Assembly: GCA_001776425.1 (NCBI GenBank)
Contig: MFBN01000016.1
Coordinates: 4,889-10,386, forward strand
DNA length: 5,498 nt
Origin: Candidatus Curtissbacteria bacterium RIFCSPLOWO2_01_FULL_37_9
GTDB taxonomy: Bacteria; Patescibacteriota; Microgenomatia; Curtissbacterales; GWA2-41-24
Reading direction: 5' to 3'
This document shows, piece by piece, positions 1-5,498 of the stretch; within the stretch, counting starts at the first letter, position 1; every line of letters starts with the position of its first letter. The translations under genes and the position numbers were made by a program. The notes under the pieces were generated by a model, which was given only the letters and a program-made list of their open reading frames with translations, made no database searches and was not told the DNA's origin.

Positions 1-1014
1 CTTTTTTCAAAACGATTAAAACCGCTTGCAATAATAAGTGTTGCTTTTTTTGCAATTCCGCTTTTTATAAACTTTGCGAAAGTTGACCAAAGTAACAATT
101 TTCTGTATGAAAATTTTAGCCAAGAACTTTTTAATATATTACCTAAAAATGCTATTTTGCTTATCTCAAGCGACAAGGGAATGATGGCCCCTATCTATCT
201 TCAAACAGTTGGGGGTATCCGCTCTGATATTAAAATTGTCAACTTTACCTTACTGCCTGCCAACTGGTACAAAGAAAATCTAAAACAGCGTTATCCCCAA
301 CTGGTTTTCCCCTGGGATAAATTCACCAGACAAACAAATTTTTCAGAAGCCGCTAAAACAATTTGTGATCAAGTAGTACCAAATTACCCAATATATATTG
401 ATAGCTTCTTCGGGGTATTTACTCCTAACTTTAATCAGTCATGTTCTTATATTCCTTACGGACCGGTAGTAAAGTTGGATAAACAAAATACTAAAATGAC
501 GAATGAGGAAATTAACCAAAATCAAAATTATTGGAATACTACGATAGTCAAACTAAAACAACAAAAACCTGCTGATTACAGAACAAGGCAAATCTTAAGA
601 TCATATAGCGAATATCTTACTTATTTTGGTATATCTTTACAGGAGCTTGGTAAGCAGGACATGGCACTGGAACAGTATAAAAGAGCTTACGAGATTTCAG
701 CAGATTACGCTCCTTCTGCCCATTTTATCGCCCAGTATCATTTAAGCGAAAACAAATTCGACGAGGCTATTGTATGGGAGCAAAAATCAATTGAGTCTGA
801 CCCCAGAAGGCCCGAACCATATAATAATCTCGGCTTCATATACTATGAGCAGAAAAAAGACAACAAAAAAGCCTATTTTTACTTTCAAAAATACCTTGAT
901 TTAGCCCCCAATGCCCAAGATAGAGACCGAATTGAAAAGTTAGTCAAAAAAATTAAAAGGAGAAGAAAAGTAAATTACTTGCCGACAAGTTCAACACCAG
1001 CTGTCGGTGACTGA
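1..1014 (+). CDS. DUF2723/GT117 (TMEM260-like) membrane glycosyltransferase, C-terminal part with TPR repeats (5' truncated)
   Basis: The frame is open from base 1 to the TGA at 1012-1014, giving 337 visible residues; the start lies outside the window. Visible residues 7-26 form the last membrane helix, followed by DQSNN, which matches the 'DRSN' end of the DUF2723 membrane part. The soluble domain then shows the family's hallmark order: NAI-L-SSD, YLQTVGGIRSDIKIVN, WYKENL, FPWDKF and a late SCSYIPYG segment. Three TPR-like helical repeats follow at about residues 203-236, 237-270 and 271-305, then a basic KKIKRRRK stretch. Members of this family (CAZy GT117; human TMEM260 is an O-mannosyltransferase) use a lipid-linked sugar to glycosylate exported proteins outside the membrane; the catalytic membrane part is not visible here. 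The last 13 codons overlap the antisense end of the next gene, so the tail after the basic stretch may be a late read-through extension. Family call is strong; the donor sugar and acceptor are unknown. Confidence 0.85.
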   Translation, partial: LFSKRLKPLAIISVAFFAIPLFINFAKVDQSNNFLYENFSQELFNILPKNAILLISSDKGMMAPIYLQTVGGIRSDIKIVNFTLLPANWYKENLKQRYPQLVFPWDKFTRQTNFSEAAKTICDQVVPNYPIYIDSFFGVFTPNFNQSCSYIPYGPVVKLDKQNTKMTNEEINQNQNYWNTTIVKLKQQKPADYRTRQILRSYSEYLTYFGISLQELGKQDMALEQYKRAYEISADYAPSAHFIAQYHLSENKFDEAIVWEQKSIESDPRRPEPYNNLGFIYYEQKKDNKKAYFYFQKYLDLAPNAQDRDRIEKLVKKIKRRRKVNYLPTSSTPAVGD

Positions 1015-2378
1015 CTAGCAGTCGTATTGCCCACTAAAACCCTAATTTCATAGGTTCCAAGAACAAACTCTGCCTTTTTGGCTTTGAGTTTTGCCCGGTA
1101 GTCGTCTTTCTTTTTCAAGTCAACATCAAAAGTCACAGCCTGAACCGGTGTTATCTCGTTTCCCGCCTCATCTTTTATCTGCCAGATTTCAACTGTCACG
1201 TTTTCGGGGGTAACAATCTGGCCGTTTGGGTCTAAAATATTAAATTTTAAGTTCAAATTTTGGTTTTCTTTGAGTTCAAAGGGATTACCGTCCTTTTCAA
1301 TTCTCTTTTCGATTTGTTTCTCCCAGGAAACGTTGAAATTCGGCGTTCCTACCGCAAAGAATGAAAAGCTGGAAACAACACCGGTAACCGTATGGTTCAC
1401 AGTATCAACGCTTGTGGTGCGGTCAACCCAAACCCCGTCTTCCAAATGATAAAGCCTAGGGTCAGACGTCGCAACCGGATCATAAGGTAACGTTATAGTA
1501 CACGGACAGGAAAAGGTGGCTGTCGAGTTAAAGTCATAATAAGTTCCACCGGGCGCCAGTTGAAACTGACCTGTACCTTCAGGCGGAGCGGTTTCTGATG
1601 TGGCAATCGTGGTTACACCTGCTGTTGACACTGAATCAAAAATTACTGATGTGTCATTTCCAAGGCCAACTTCAACATTTGTACCAGTGGGTGTCATACT
1701 TCCCGGCATTGACAATGTTTGTGATTTCGACGCACTCAGTCCATTTTCCGAAGTCATATCTGCACTCCAAAGATAATTTCCGGCTAAAGGTGGATTTGTA
1801 AATACAGTTGTGTTTGAAGCAGTTTTTCCGAAAAAAGTAAACTCGAACTGTGCAGGGGTTATTATATGTGGTAAATTGACATTTCTAACGATTTGGATTG
1901 TATGACCAGATGAGATATCACCTGAAACATAAGTATCCAAAGTTAAAAATACAAACCCGCTAACCGGATCAGTAACATCCAATAACCAATGCGCTTTATC
2001 TCCAGGTTGGATTGTCAAATCATTGCGAAAAACCAAATTTCCGGAAAAAACCTGGTTAATATTAGTGTTAAATTCTGAAAACGTACCGTTTCCCACAACC
2101 TCGTCCTGGGCAAACGATGATCCATCGGAAATATTCCAGCCTGCAGGTACATGAAAAGTTGTATTCCTCAGCAAATCATCGCCAGTAACTTGAGCTATTG
2201 AACTTGTCACATTAGAGGTTGCACCGGCAGTAGTGTCCGTAACATTAACCCCAAAAGAGGGATCGAAATTTACAGCCAGTGCAGTTTTACTTAACAAACC
2301 TAAGGTTAAAATCGGAAAAATTAATAATGAAACGAGAACGGACAGAAAAAAAGACCTCTTAAAACTTCCAACACTCAT
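975..2378 (-). CDS. Secreted Ser/Thr-rich multi-domain beta-sandwich protein (signal peptide, PxKF-like C-terminal domain)
   Basis: 467 residues, stop TAA at 975-977. The frame extends up to an ATG at 2552, but the ATG at 2378 is preferred: it puts a classic signal peptide at the N-terminus (basic FKR, hydrophobic 10-30, cleavage after T-A-L-A, residue 35) and avoids covering the promoter region and 5' end of the divergent gene. The leader is A-rich with only a weak Shine-Dalgarno site. Mature regions: residues 71-206, a module that also occurs in the protein at 3830-4660; about 230-345, a segment common in secreted bacterial proteins, recognisable by PGGTYYDFNSTATF, LPYDP, LYHLEDGVWVD, TVTG and SSFSFFAVG; about 350-450, a PxKF-like beta-sandwich (NLKFNILDPNGQIVT ... 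GTYEIRVLV). By hand count about one fifth of mature residues are Ser/Thr. The only mature cysteines form a CPC at 291-293. There is no C-terminal anchor, LPXTG or membrane helix, so it is probably released or non-covalently bound. Specific function unknown; a surface structural, adhesive or glycoprotein role is inferred. Confidence 0.85.
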   Translation of the reverse strand: MSVGSFKRSFFLSVLVSLLIFPILTLGLLSKTALAVNFDPSFGVNVTDTTAGATSNVTSSIAQVTGDDLLRNTTFHVPAGWNISDGSSFAQDEVVGNGTFSEFNTNINQVFSGNLVFRNDLTIQPGDKAHWLLDVTDPVSGFVFLTLDTYVSGDISSGHTIQIVRNVNLPHIITPAQFEFTFFGKTASNTTVFTNPPLAGNYLWSADMTSENGLSASKSQTLSMPGSMTPTGTNVEVGLGNDTSVIFDSVSTAGVTTIATSETAPPEGTGQFQLAPGGTYYDFNSTATFSCPCTITLPYDPVATSDPRLYHLEDGVWVDRTTSVDTVNHTVTGVVSSFSFFAVGTPNFNVSWEKQIEKRIEKDGNPFELKENQNLNLKFNILDPNGQIVTPENVTVEIWQIKDEAGNEITPVQAVTFDVDLKKKDDYRAKLKAKKAEFVLGTYEIRVLVGNTTASQSPTAGVELVGK

Positions 2379-2392
2379 AATTTTTTTTCTTT

Positions 2393-2420
2393 TTGAAAAA
2401 ATCCCATAAATCTTTACAAT
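2393..2420 (+). promoter_or_regulatory. Candidate sigma-70 promoter for the sulfatase-like gene
   Basis: TTGAAA at 2393-2398 and TACAAT at 2415-2420 with a 16-bp spacer, predicting a start near 2427 and a leader of about 25 nt. A run of eight Ts at 2381-2388 lies just upstream of the -35 box and could act as an UP element. Inferred by pattern only. Confidence 0.5.
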
Positions 2421-2445
2421 ATTAAACTTTGACGCTATCCTTAAA
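2416..2445 (-). promoter_or_regulatory. Candidate weak promoter for the secreted beta-sandwich gene
   Basis: Read on the minus strand, TTTAAG (2440-2445) and TATTGT (2416-2421) are 18 bp apart, predicting a start near 2409 and a leader of about 30 nt. The -35 match is poor. Its -10 box overlaps the -10 box of the opposite-facing promoter by five bases. Confidence 0.3.
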
Positions 2446-2447
2446 GG
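2443..2447 (+). promoter_or_regulatory. Ribosome binding site of the sulfatase-like gene
   Basis: AAAGG ends four bases before the ATG at 2452. It is one of the few recognisable Shine-Dalgarno-like sites in this window and supports that ATG as the start. Confidence 0.5.
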
Positions 2448-2451
2448 CTGA

Positions 2452-3843
2452 ATGTTAAAAAAACTCTTCCTGACTCTTTTACTTGCAGGACTAACAATAG
2501 CTTTTGCAATCACAATTGTAAAGTCCTTAAAAAAGTCTGGAGTAGCTGACAATTTAAAGACATCTCAATTGACGAACACTTTAAAGTGCCCTCCGGAGTG
2601 CAATGTAATCCTAATTTCCATTGACGACCTGCGCTCAGATTACCTGAACACATACGGCCATAAAAACCCGACTTCTCCAAACATTGACAAATTTGCACAG
2701 AAATCATTAGTTTTTGAAAATTCCTTTGCCCAGTCCTCATGGACTCTGCCCTCTCACACAGCGATGTTAACCGGCAAATATCCTCATAATCTGGATATTG
2801 AAATCATCAGTGACCGCTTGCCGGAAAGTTCAAGCATTGCCGAGATCCTTAAAAATAACGATTACCTGACAGCCGCTTATACATCCGGCGCTTTTATAAA
2901 TGAAGACCACGGGTTTGCGAGAGGTTTTGATACTTTTGAGGAAAACGATTCCTGGCAGGATGCCGAAACCTTGACGCAAAATGCGATTCACTGGCTTAAT
3001 AATAAGAAGCAAAAAAAAATCTTTCTTTTTCTGCATTACTTTCATGTCCATGATCCCTATTCACCAAACGGTGATTCTGCAAAGTTAGTCGACCCAAACT
3101 ATACAGGCAGTTTAAAAAGTTTTGATATCTCACAAATAGTTAAGTTAAATAAAGAAGAAATTACCCTCCCTCAATCGGATTTAGAACAAATAAAAACACT
3201 ATACGATGCAGAACTTCTCGAACTAGATAGCAATCTAGGCAAAATATTTCAATTACTTTCAGAAACAAAACTAATCGACAATTCAATTGTCGTAATCACC
3301 AGCGACCACGGCGAAGAATTCGGAGAAAGGGGTGGATGGGGAATCCACGGCTACAGCCTTTATGATGAGCTTATTAAAGTCCCCTTAATTATCAGAATTC
3401 CGGACAGCAAACCCGAACGTATTCCACATCTTACCGAGCTAGTAGACATTGTCCCAACCATTACTTCCCTATTAAACTTAAAAAATCCTTTGGAATTTGA
3501 CGGTGTAAATTTACTGGACATTGCAAGCGGAAAATTGTCAAAAGATTACGTCTATTCTGAAACGTTTATCCAAAAGCAACAAATGCTGGATAATATCGAA
3601 GAAGGCTATAGTATCCGAAGAATTGCCGACATCCCGCCTCAGGTACAGAATGGATTAAATCAGCAAAAAAAGCAAAAGATCAAAACAAGAACGATCAGAA
3701 CTACTGGTTTTAAATTAATTAAAAACTTTAACGGCTCAACTGAATTCTACAACATCAAAGATGACCCGCTTGAAAAAAATAATCTTGCAGGACAAGGGCT
3801 GAAAGAAGAAACAGGCCTTTTGGAGAAACTTAAAGATTATTAA
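2452..3843 (+). CDS. Membrane-anchored sulfatase-like hydrolase/transferase (alkaline phosphatase superfamily) with Thr at the nucleophile position
   Basis: 463 residues, ending in TAA. Residues 5-23 are a hydrophobic signal anchor with Lys on both sides, which would place the catalytic domain outside the cell. Sulfatase-fold landmarks in order: ILISIDDLRSD with metal-binding D58/D59; SPNIDKFA (75-82); the active-site segment SSWTLPSHTAMLTGKYP (95-111); HYFHVHDPYSP (195-204); TSDHGEEFGE (284-292) with D285/H286; WGIHG with H299; and the typical C-terminal EFYNIKDDPLEKNNLA (431-446). True sulfatases carry C/S-x-P-x-R so that Cys/Ser becomes formylglycine; here the matching residues are T98-L-P-S-H102, so a formylglycine enzyme is not possible. 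Thr is the nucleophile in related enzymes such as LtaS and EptA, which makes phosphotransfer or phosphodiester hydrolysis a real alternative. A C46-PPE-C50 pair just before the first strand may form a disulfide. The gene is divergent from the secreted protein before it and overlaps the convergent next gene by 14 bp. Superfamily is sure; substrate unknown. Confidence 0.9.
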   Translation: MLKKLFLTLLLAGLTIAFAITIVKSLKKSGVADNLKTSQLTNTLKCPPECNVILISIDDLRSDYLNTYGHKNPTSPNIDKFAQKSLVFENSFAQSSWTLPSHTAMLTGKYPHNLDIEIISDRLPESSSIAEILKNNDYLTAAYTSGAFINEDHGFARGFDTFEENDSWQDAETLTQNAIHWLNNKKQKKIFLFLHYFHVHDPYSPNGDSAKLVDPNYTGSLKSFDISQIVKLNKEEITLPQSDLEQIKTLYDAELLELDSNLGKIFQLLSETKLIDNSIVVITSDHGEEFGERGGWGIHGYSLYDELIKVPLIIRIPDSKPERIPHLTELVDIVPTITSLLNLKNPLEFDGVNLLDIASGKLSKDYVYSETFIQKQQMLDNIEEGYSIRRIADIPPQVQNGLNQQKKQKIKTRTIRTTGFKLIKNFNGSTEFYNIKDDPLEKNNLAGQGLKEETGLLEKLKDY

Positions 3844-4660
3844 AATCAGTGCTTGCCTGAAGCACCCTTGGATTACCCTCAACAAATATTACGGTTTGGC
3901 GGAAAAGACGGTTGCCTCCTTCCGGCACCACAAAAACCGCATGTGATTTATCGCCGGTAGTATATAAATTGACCTGAAATTTAATCGGAGGACGGATCTC
4001 AAAAAGGAATTTCCGGGCCAGCACCATTTTGAATACTCCTTGAGTTTCGCGGTCAAAAAACGCGCTCAGATAATAGTTTGATAAATTATCCTTCGGGCCA
4101 AAATAAAACTTCCAGTGGGCATCATGCCCTTGGGTATCACGGCTGTTTAATATAGTAATTTGGCTAACACTATTTACCCCATCCAAAACAAAGTTATATA
4201 TCCCTTCACCAATTAACTCATTATCGTCAAGAGAATTGCCATTTGCAATCTGCAATCCGGACGGAAAAAACACCTCAATATCCTTCAATATATTGTTATC
4301 CAAAGGCTGATAAAAAGTATAAGTTAATCCCTGTTTTCCTTGGGATAAGTTCCTGTCAAATATCACTTCTATTTTATAGTCTGTAATTTCTTGGTAAATT
4401 AAACCCTGCTCCTGGGCGGCCATAACGTCTAGCGATGCGACCGGAACAGCCCGCAGATCCTCGGCTAAAGTTTTAAATCTATCTTTGAATGAAGATGCCG
4501 ACTCAAGCTTATTTTGGGATTTATTGGAAAATTCCTCATCGTTACTTTTTTGTTGGAAAAGAGTTTTTAGGGATTTATTATCCGGTATAAATAATATTAA
4601 AAACACTAGTATAAATATAATTATCCCGATAACAATACGTAACCCCTTTATCTTATTCAT
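3830..4660 (-). CDS. Membrane-anchored extracytoplasmic protein of unknown function with a module shared with the secreted beta-sandwich protein
   Basis: 276 residues, ATG at 4660, stop TAA at 3830-3832. Residues 8-25 form one strongly hydrophobic helix after a basic N-terminus (KIKGLR) with no signal peptidase site, so the protein is probably anchored with its bulk outside. A polar Asn/Ser/Lys-rich linker (about 28-60) and a short, probably helical, stretch (58-72) follow. The rest is beta-rich. Residues 126-256 align with residues 71-206 of the protein at 975-2378: F-PSG-QIANGNS / VPAGWNISDGSS, ELIGEG / EVVGNG, DAHW / KAHW, a PxxF strand, then V-F-x-x-P-x-x-G-N-x-L and an aromatic residue in both. 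I do not recognise a named family. There are no cysteines and no catalytic signature, so a structural or binding role at the surface is more likely than an enzyme; this is inference. A candidate promoter lies about 50 nt upstream. The gene shares its upstream region with the radical SAM gene and its end with the sulfatase-like gene. Confidence 0.8.
   Translation of the reverse strand: MNKIKGLRIVIGIIIFILVFLILFIPDNKSLKTLFQQKSNDEEFSNKSQNKLESASSFKDRFKTLAEDLRAVPVASLDVMAAQEQGLIYQEITDYKIEVIFDRNLSQGKQGLTYTFYQPLDNNILKDIEVFFPSGLQIANGNSLDDNELIGEGIYNFVLDGVNSVSQITILNSRDTQGHDAHWKFYFGPKDNLSNYYLSAFFDRETQGVFKMVLARKFLFEIRPPIKFQVNLYTTGDKSHAVFVVPEGGNRLFRQTVIFVEGNPRVLQASTDFNNL
3849..3865. other. Small inverted repeat just after the sulfatase-like stop codon
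   Basis: GTGCTT and AAGCAC form a perfect 6-bp stem with a 5-nt loop, starting five bases after the stop of the sulfatase-like gene. On the plus strand no T-tract follows. On the minus strand TGATTTTAAT follows, but that would end the transcript before the minus gene's stop codon. It may be a transcript-end hairpin for the plus gene; it is not a convincing intrinsic terminator. Confidence 0.25.
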
Positions 4661-4700
4661 TATCTCAACATGCTAAACTCGGAACAATGTCCGTAAATAA

Positions 4701-4729
4701 TTTACAATTATGAATTACCATTGTATTAC
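4701..4729 (+). promoter_or_regulatory. Candidate sigma-70 promoter for the radical SAM gene
   Basis: TTTACA (4701-4706) and TATTAC (4724-4729) are 17 bp apart on the plus strand, with a predicted start near 4736 and a leader of about 28 nt. The -10 box overlaps the opposite promoter's -10 box by two bases. Confidence 0.4.
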
Positions 4730-4748
4730 GCATTTGCACTAAGTTAAA
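4720..4748 (-). promoter_or_regulatory. Candidate sigma-70 promoter for the anchored unknown-function gene
   Basis: On the minus strand TTTAAC (4743-4748) and TACAAT (4720-4725) are separated by exactly 17 bp. The predicted start near 4713 leaves a leader of about 52 nt before the ATG at 4660. Confidence 0.5.
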
Positions 4749-4764
4749 CTAGGCAATAATTTAC

Positions 4765-5498
4765 ATGTTTGAAAATAAACTAAACTTAGATAAACTTTAC
4801 AAATTACCCTGGACCAAAAATAATAATCCCAATGGTTGGATCGAGCCGACAACTCATTGTCAGCTTGCCTGCCCCGGCTGCTATCGGGGGCTAGCCTTTC
4901 CTAACCCTCCTAGAATTCACCAAGATCTAAACAAATTGAAAAAGGAAATCGATACGCTGATTAAAATTCGCAGGATCAAAATTCTCTCAATCGCCGGCGG
5001 CGAACCGCTTCTTTATCCCAAACTCGACGAGCTGGTTACATACGCCAAAAGTAAGAGCCTGCAAAGCCGTTTGGTTACAAATGGGGCCGCCCTTACACAA
5101 AAAAGGCTTGCAGAGCTAAAAAAACTTGGCGTCTCGGAAGTTTCAATCCACATTGCCGCCTACCAGAATAGGACTAACTTCAAAGACGAAAGACAAATCA
5201 ACTGTCTTCGCCAGCGGTTTTGTGAAATTTTTAGAAAAGTCAAAGGTGTAGAACTTAACTTCATAATAACTGTATCAAAGGATAATTTTCTAAGTCTCCC
5301 ATATCTTATCGAATTTTACCAAAATAATTCGGATGTAATAAACCGTATCCTCTTTACCCTTTACCGCGATGCCCTTTTTGAAATAAACACCAAAGAAGAT
5401 ACATCGAAATATTTACCGCTTGAAGAACTTATTTCTTTAATCAGCACCAGTTACCGAACCAAACCATGTGCCTACCTTCCAAAAACTCTCGATCCAAA
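4765..5498 (+). CDS. Radical SAM enzyme, N-terminal part (3' truncated)
   Basis: The frame opens at ATG 4765 and runs off the window after 244 codons with no stop. The radical SAM cluster motif is C32-QLA-C36-PG-C39-Y (CxxxCxxC), which binds the 4Fe-4S cluster that cleaves S-adenosylmethionine. The SAM-contacting A-GGEP motif is at 77-81, followed by LVTNGAAL (103-110) and a VSEVSIHI strand (123-130), the usual order of barrel strands. The front segment WIEPTTHCQLACPGCYRG resembles cytosolic radical SAM proteins of the broad MoaA/SPASM type. Extra cysteines at 147, 153 and 235 could be part of an auxiliary site, but the C-terminal part that would show this is missing. There is no membrane segment, so this is the only clearly cytoplasmic product in the window. 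The ATG has only a distant AGG upstream (11-nt spacing). The reaction cannot be named from this fragment. Confidence 0.9.
   Translation, partial: MFENKLNLDKLYKLPWTKNNNPNGWIEPTTHCQLACPGCYRGLAFPNPPRIHQDLNKLKKEIDTLIKIRRIKILSIAGGEPLLYPKLDELVTYAKSKSLQSRLVTNGAALTQKRLAELKKLGVSEVSIHIAAYQNRTNFKDERQINCLRQRFCEIFRKVKGVELNFIITVSKDNFLSLPYLIEFYQNNSDVINRILFTLYRDALFEINTKEDTSKYLPLEELISLISTSYRTKPCAYLPKTLDP

Larger units (their letters stand above)
4674..4765 (+). repeat. Imperfect direct repeat in the divergent intergenic region
   Basis: Two copies of a split motif: TAAACTCGG at 4674-4682 with AATAATTTACA at 4696-4706, and TAAACTAGG at 4745-4753 with AATAATTTACA at 4755-4765. The second half is an exact 11-bp match; the gap inside the first copy is 12 bp longer. 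The copies bracket the overlapping promoters and the second runs into the radical SAM start codon. It could be an operator pair or an old short duplication; in AT-rich DNA chance is also possible. Confidence 0.4.

Noticed and set aside
982..1007. Inverted repeat CCGACA/TGTCGG as a terminator for the convergent genes
   Set aside because: The stem is only 6 bp with a 14-nt loop and lies inside both coding sequences, and no clean T-tract follows on either strand.
1009..1023. GACTG-ACTAG-CAGTC hairpin at the end of the GT117-like gene
   Set aside because: A 5-bp stem with no following T-run on either strand; too weak to call a terminator.
1598..1801. 67-codon plus-strand open frame inside the secreted-protein gene
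   Set aside because: It lies wholly antisense to a strongly supported coding region and shows no ribosome site or recognisable protein features.
975..2378. Twelve N-x-S/T sequons in the secreted protein as a sign of N-glycosylation
   Set aside because: The protein is rich in Asn, Ser and Thr, so several sequons are expected by composition, and no PglB-type oligosaccharyltransferase is in the window.
2379..2400. T-rich run between the divergent genes as a terminator tail
   Set aside because: It lies upstream of two divergent starts with no stem before it; an UP element or A-rich leader is the simpler reading.
2379..2552. 58-residue N-terminal extension of the minus-strand secreted-protein frame, up to an ATG at 2552
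   Set aside because: It would bury the signal peptide inside the protein and cover the intergenic region and the first 101 bases of the divergent sulfatase-like gene. It is chance open frame opposite coding sequence.
2510..3051. Minus-strand open frames of 76 and 73 codons inside the sulfatase-like gene
   Set aside because: They are antisense to conserved catalytic motifs of a clear family member and have no independent support.
4485..4676. 63-codon plus-strand open frame opposite the start of the anchored protein gene
   Set aside because: Its hydrophobic stretch is the antisense image of the membrane helix and linker of the real gene; no promoter or ribosome site was seen.

Overview
The window looks like a compact, AT-rich bacterial chromosome segment. 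It carries five protein genes, two cut by the window edges, on strictly alternating strands (+ - + - +). Neighbouring genes either overlap tail to tail or are separated by short divergent promoter regions of 73 and 104 bp. TGA is used as a stop and no in-frame TGA needs reading as an amino acid, so the standard bacterial code fits. The compactness, A/T-rich leaders with weak Shine-Dalgarno sites, and the type of sulfatase-like and GT117-like proteins suggest an uncultured candidate-phylum (Patescibacteria/CPR-like) organism. That placement is an inference, and no marker gene here proves it.

Layout: (1) 1-1014 (+) is the C-terminal part of a DUF2723/GT117 (TMEM260-like) membrane glycosyltransferase: last membrane helix, conserved extracytoplasmic domain, then TPR repeats. 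(2) 975-2378 (-) is a secreted Ser/Thr-rich multi-domain beta-sandwich protein with a clear signal peptide; its end overlaps gene 1 by 40 bp. (3) 2452-3843 (+) is a membrane-anchored sulfatase-like (alkaline phosphatase superfamily) enzyme with Thr, not Cys/Ser, at the nucleophile position. (4) 3830-4660 (-) is an anchored extracytoplasmic protein of unknown function; its end overlaps gene 3 by 14 bp. (5) 4765-5498 (+) is the N-terminal part of a radical SAM enzyme with CxxxCxxC and GGEP motifs, running off the window.

Four of the five products are membrane or exported proteins, so the region reads as a cell-surface locus: a protein glycosyltransferase, a likely glycoprotein-type secreted substrate, and an anchored phospho/sulfo-hydrolase or transferase. 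The most notable observation is that genes 2 and 4, which flank the sulfatase-like gene, appear to share a homologous module of about 130-135 residues that I cannot assign to a named family. Both divergent regions have candidate sigma-70 promoters whose -10 boxes overlap on opposite strands, suggesting coupled or mutually exclusive expression of each pair.

No tRNA, rRNA, CRISPR array, insertion sequence or phage feature was seen. No gene-free stretch exceeds about 105 bp.
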